Shown: piece after piece, positions 60,508-64,000 of the stretch | How the letters are laid out: each line of letters opens with the position of its first letter | How positions within the stretch are numbered: the first letter of the stretch is position 1 | Assembly: GCA_963995525.1 (NCBI GenBank) | Contig: OZ023218.1 | Coordinates: 50,853,041 to 50,917,040, forward strand | Reading direction: 5' to 3' | Source of the DNA: Escarpia spicata | Lineage: Eukaryota; Annelida; Polychaeta; Sabellida; Siboglinidae | DNA length: 64,000 nt | Translations under genes and position numbers: made by a program | Notes under the pieces: model-generated | What the model was told of the DNA's origin: nothing | Database searches by the model: none | The model's input: only the letters and a program-made list of their open reading frames with translations

Positions 60508-60794
60508 CGTGTAGAAGTGTGTCTTGATGTCGATGTAGCCAAGGTAGGCCTGTGTGACTGAGGGAACTATGACAACAGACACGGTCTGACCGACACTCGC
60601 GTCCCGGTGGTGACCATGGAAGATGGCGTCCGTGACATCTTGACCGGAGCTCCACCGGTCATCCATAGTGGACAGGGTCAGGCCGATCAGGTCCAACATC
60701 GTCGATATGGCTGTCGTCTGTATGGCAAAGTTGTTGAGGAAACACGAGCAGGTAATGAGAAGTTTGAGCCAGTCAGGAAAGGTGACGTCGTCTT
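60508..60794 (-). CDS. DOP1: DOP1 exon 4
   Basis: 95 codons: DDVTFPDWLKLLITCSCFLN, NFAIQTTAISTMLDLIGLTL, SVVIVPSVTQAYLGYIDIKT and HFYT. Matches vertebrate WLQTLMNACSQASDFSVQSV, AISLVMDLVGLTQS and AEKTEFF. The acceptor is TTTCCAG. The first two bases complete glutamate from exon 3. The end at ACG is forced by phase 0 of exon 5 and by equal spacing to the vertebrate FY-to-LW stretch. The donor is then GCGAGT, not GT. Confidence 0.92.
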
Positions 60795-61323
60795 CTGGAA
60801 AGGAGCACATGTCATGTGACAGTCACGTGATAGGCAGAGACAGAGAGTTTTAGGATTATTGGTATTATTAATTTTTCTGCGTCACGGTTCTAGTTACAAT
60901 CGCTATAATTTCATATTAATTTTCTCACAGTTTATGTTCAAAAGGATTCAGTCAGGATTCATATCACAACAAGTGTTTACTATTACCGGTGCAGATATGG
61001 TAATCAGTATTTAAAGCAATAGTGATTGTGCATGAAACCATTACTCCAAAATATCATCACATAACTCCACTGAAATTGAACAAATGTTCCACCCAGTACG
61101 TGAGCTATTTATAAATGTGGTGCTATATAACAGATAATGACAATGAATATACAGACATGGCACCACTTGCAGAATACCTTCCACAACTCAAACAAGATGC
61201 AAATTTTAAGTTGGACATAGTGTTGCATTAACACATTTATTTTACTAAACTGCAGCAAATAAACTATCATTATTATTAAACAGCTGACATATAAAGGTGT
61301 TAGTAATGAGCTAGCTCACTTAC
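60795..61323 (-). other. DOP1 intron 3
   Basis: About 530 bp AT-rich unique sequence; nothing recognised. Confidence 0.5.
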
Positions 61324-62158
61324 CCTTTGAGGCTGAACTGCGAAGGACTCTCATCTGATCGATACAATACATCGGGAACGATGAGAAATCAACCAACAGC
61401 TGACAGGCACAGTCGAAGGCTTCGCTCACTTCATCCGAGAGATTCTCTAGTGGGATCTGGGCTGTCACTTGACTGTCATGTGACGGCGGCGACTTGGGGG
61501 TGCCCTCCTTACACAGCTGGTCCAGGACGATGTCGGACAGCTGCGTGTCCTTGATAATGTGGGTGAGGAGGATGGTGTGGAAGAGGCCTTGGAAGGACTC
61601 AACACATGCCTGCATGAGGGTGCGTGGCACCTGCTTACGAGGTAGTCTCACGCCGTCCAAGGTCTGCCCACTCACCTCGTACTGCACAAAGTCTGAGAAG
61701 GATTCCTCTGATGGAATCTGAATGGTGCTAGTTACAGGGGCATCACCACTTGATTGGTCAGTCTCCTTCTGCTCTTCTACCTTCTCTCCATCTTCTTTAT
61801 TTCCATCTTCCTTCTTTTTATCTTCTTCCTTTTCTTCATCTTTCTCCTTCTTTCCAATCACTTTCTTCTTTCCATCCTCTTCTTTCTTTCCATATTCCAC
61901 ATTCATTCTATGGTTATCCCTTCCATCCCCATCTTTCTTCCCATCCTTTTCTCTCTCTCCCTCCTCTTCGCTATGAACACTCCGCTGCCTCTTGTCATCT
62001 CTGTGGTCCTTGTGTGGTTCTTCTACGCCGGAATCACTCGAATCATCGTCATCTGTGATTTTGACCACATTGCTTTCACTTTGACATCTGAGCTGTTCTT
62101 TCAATGTCACTCCTGGTTGGCCAAGGTCACTTTCACTTTCAGTTTTACGCCTCCATGT
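61324..62158 (-). CDS. DOP1: DOP1 exon 3
   Basis: 278 codons. A charged low-complexity N-terminal half (DDDDSSDSGVEE, then repeated KKEEDGKK, EKDEEKEEDKKKEDGNKE) precedes a conserved half: ESFSDFVQYEVSG, LMQACVESFQGLFHTILLTH, AFDCACQLLVDFSSFPMYCI. Vertebrate DOP1 has ESGFTEFIQYQ, MQCCLEYVQQFLTRLINLYI and ACQLFLECSSFPVYI. The acceptor TTGTTGCCAG gives phase 0 with exon 2. An alternative acceptor (ATATTCAG) lies further upstream near 62214. The donor is GTAAGT. Confidence 0.9.
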
Positions 62159-62952
62159 CTGGCAACAAATGCAGTTGGTATCAGTTTTCATTGCACTCCT
62201 CAGCTTTTTACTGAATATTTCTTTATTCAACTCAGCCCATAAAATTACAATTCATTTAAAAACAGCTACTGACTTACAAGTGTAAACCGACAGCCTCGGA
62301 GCAACAAACAAAGACAATCAGTTATCACCATTATGATGGCACTATCTGAAGGAACCACTCAAGTCTCTCAGACAGATCCACCAGAAAAGCAGACCACATC
62401 AAAAACATGCAAGTAACAAATTATGTTGTTGTATTTTCTGAAATACTTAGCCAGTTGGTGGAGATTCCAATGGTACAAGGATTCCAATGGCACAAGGAAA
62501 GGAAGGAAGATAGAAGTGGCTGGACCTTGGCGCCTCAGAGCAGATAAGGTAACTTCTTTTGCGCCTAAATCCTCGCAAACCAAGCTCAGAGACGCATCAG
62601 TACAAAAGGGTTAGTCAACATCAGAATCGATAAGCCATATTAAAGTAGTCAACAGATGGATCAATATGCCAGAGAGTTAAGGTGGATATGCAAGGTTATA
62701 AAGGAAAGTTTTTGAATGACAGCGAAATTGTATATTTTCAATTTATGTAACACTAACAATTCCAGAGAGTTGGTGCAGCAACAGAAAATGCCCTAGTTCC
62801 AATACAATGATCAAACGTTAGCAAATATATATACATATATATATAAATAATATAATATATATATTATAATATATATATATATATATGTAACTTCTAAGTT
62901 GCCCATCAAAACCAGTACAATTTTCTATTATATTTCCATCACCGTGACCTAC
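62159..62952 (-). other. DOP1 intron 2
   Basis: About 790 bp unique sequence; a (TA)n microsatellite at about 62824-62887 lies near the donor. No gene. Confidence 0.5.
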
Positions 62953-63198
62953 CTTAACGGGACTGGTGGGTGACAAGTTCGCCTGTCGCACCGGAGAGTT
63001 GGGACCACTGGTGTCGCCACTGCTGTACCCCCCTGCTGGCGTCACGCTTGGCTGCACCTTGGTGAGGATCTTGGAGCACAGCTCCAGCCCCCACACCAGT
63101 TCCCTGTCTGTCATCTTGTCACAGTACCGCTGGAGTGACCCCATGATCTGGCGAAGCAACTCAGGCAGGTGCTCCGTCTGTGTCTCCAGAAATGTTTC
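62953..63198 (-). CDS. DOP1: DOP1 exon 2
   Basis: 82 codons: ETFLETQTEHLPELLRQIMG, LVWGLELCSKILTKVQP, then a Ser/Pro-rich tail ending SPTSPVK. Matches vertebrate EIQTEHLPQLLLRMISAL and LRLCSKILSKVQP. The acceptor is TTTGTGTAG. The donor is GTAGGT. Phase 0 both sides. Confidence 0.95.
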
Positions 63199-63666
63199 CT
63201 ACACAAACAAATATAAAAACATGTTTGGTCACATGTTCAGTGGATGGGAATCGTCGATACTAGACATGCAGAGGACATGAAAGTGTAAAAATATTTTAAT
63301 AAGTCTTATTCAACGGATTCTGCAAGCAATAGTGTACAGAGTCACAAAACACAAAAACTTTGTGGTCACTATATATAATTGTATGAAACATTTGTCTCCA
63401 GATTTCATAGTGAATTCTTTAAACACTGACTTTTTAATAATGTATTCAACGTGTTATGAAACAGGCTTTCAAAATATACATAACAAAAATAGCAGGCTTA
63501 TAAAATATTGGTAAAATATGAAAAAGTGGGCAGACAACTAGGAGTTATATAATAAATCTACATCAAACATGTGAACACATTTTTAATAGAAAAATTAAAA
63601 CCACTGTGAATAAGCAATAGTAATGTCTACGCAATCCGATGCGGGCATAAAGAATTCACAACTTAC
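63199..63666 (-). other. DOP1 intron 1 (of window)
   Basis: About 470 bp AT-rich; nothing recognised. Confidence 0.5.
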
Positions 63667-63992
63667 CAACGGCACCTTGTCGAGGAGAAAGTTCACTAGT
63701 ACAGTGAGTTCAGTGAAGGTCACCTCCTCCTCCTCCTCCACTTCCTCTTCACCCATATGTTCATCCTGCTGCTGCGAGCACGCCTTCTCGAACGCACGCC
63801 CTATGAAATCCCACATAAAGTATGGCTCAAACGCCCCGAACAGTAGATTGGCCATCTTAATGACCTCGCTCTGAGCGGCCTTCTGCACACACTTCTGTTG
63901 TAGGGCCTTGTGCAATGCATCCTGGGCCCAGTCAGGTGACGCCTGCGGTCGACTACACTCCCCATCCACAGCGTCCTCCCAGGCCGCTCTCC
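63667..63992 (-). CDS. DOP1: DOP1 exon 1 of window
   Basis: 108 codons including EVIKMANLLFGAFEPYFMWD, FIGRAFEKACSQQQDEHMGE, a run of Glu, then TELTVLVNFLLDKVPL. Matches vertebrate LIKTANLLFNSFEPYYMWDY and LVDFLLDIVSL. The donor is GTAAGT. The acceptor is placed at TAG (63993-63995). Only eight intron bases are visible upstream, so this 5' end is less certain. The N-terminal DOP1 exons lie beyond the right edge. Confidence 0.88.
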
Positions 63993-64000
63993 CTACACAC

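Larger units (their letters stand above)
719..63992 (-). other. DOP1: DOP1 (DOPEY/pad-1 family) gene, partial: 23 exons across the whole window
   Basis: Family knowledge: DOP1 proteins are very large cytosolic, membrane-peripheral proteins that partner MON2 in Golgi-endosome traffic, and DOP1 has been linked to kinesin-1 recruitment. Seen: 23 minus-strand exons in the same order as the vertebrate protein, at 63992-63667, 63198-62953, 62158-61324, 60794-60508, 59568-59416, 58506-58400, 57721-57569, 45733-44275, 43371-42986, 42463-42247, 41154-40960, 40202-40077, 36286-36149, 31810-31650, 12467-12401, 10963-10804, 9926-9677, 8011-7800, 7265-7113, 6795-6659, 5691-5633, 1522-1361 and 843-719. Phases match at every junction. 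All donors are GT except a GC after exon 4. Exon numbers here count within the window. Both gene ends lie outside it. A TRIM-NHL gene is nested in the exon 14-15 intron. Identification rests on remembered homologues. Confidence 0.93.

Overview
This is animal (metazoan) nuclear DNA. A large gene with many introns and GT-AG junctions runs on the minus strand through the whole window. I recognise it as DOP1 (DOPEY/pad-1 family) from remembered vertebrate DOP1A/B sequence; no search was run. I could place 23 coding exons (about 6.1 kb, about 2,040 codons). Reading phase is conserved across all 22 internal junctions. The 5' part of the gene (roughly the first 400 codons of a vertebrate DOP1) lies beyond the right edge. 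The last roughly 200 codons lie beyond the left edge.

The exons are small and the introns are dominated by minisatellites. About 33 kb of the 64 kb is tandem repeat: about 16 main arrays with units of 12, 27, 33, 34, 39, 40, 45, 46, 54, 63, 68 and 69 bp, the largest about 9.3 kb. These arrays create very long open reading frames on both strands (up to about 1,265 codons). I do not regard these as genes.

The most striking feature is where some arrays sit. Four (unit 63 bp at 48.3-57.6 kb, 27 bp at 40.4-41.0 kb, 34 bp at 8.2-9.7 kb, 39 bp at 7.64-7.83 kb) begin inside the 3' end of a DOP1 exon. Each unit carries a copy of the last 12-38 exon bases, the 5' splice site, and the first 11-25 intron bases. 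The splice donor is therefore repeated about 150, 22, 44 and 5 times. The four units are unrelated in sequence, so the same process seems to have acted independently at four donors of one gene. Two more arrays (1-710 and the polypurine tract at 6.11-6.65 kb) start within about 10 bp of a donor.

Right to left (transcription order) the layout is: exons 1-7 (64-57.6 kb); the 63-bp donor array; a 68-bp array; exons 8-11 (45.7-41 kb); the 27-bp donor array; exon 12; a 68-bp array; exon 13; a 54-bp array; exon 14 (31.7 kb); a 19.2-kb intron; exons 15-23 (12.5-0.7 kb). The 19.2-kb intron holds 46-bp, 33-bp, 69-bp and 68-bp arrays, a retroelement remnant with inverted arms, a perfect 76-bp palindrome, and an intronless TRIM-NHL E3 ligase gene on the same strand as DOP1.

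The organism is probably an invertebrate. Donor-spanning minisatellites recall, from unverified memory, minisatellites described at exon-intron boundaries in amphioxus, so a cephalochordate is my best guess at low to moderate confidence.
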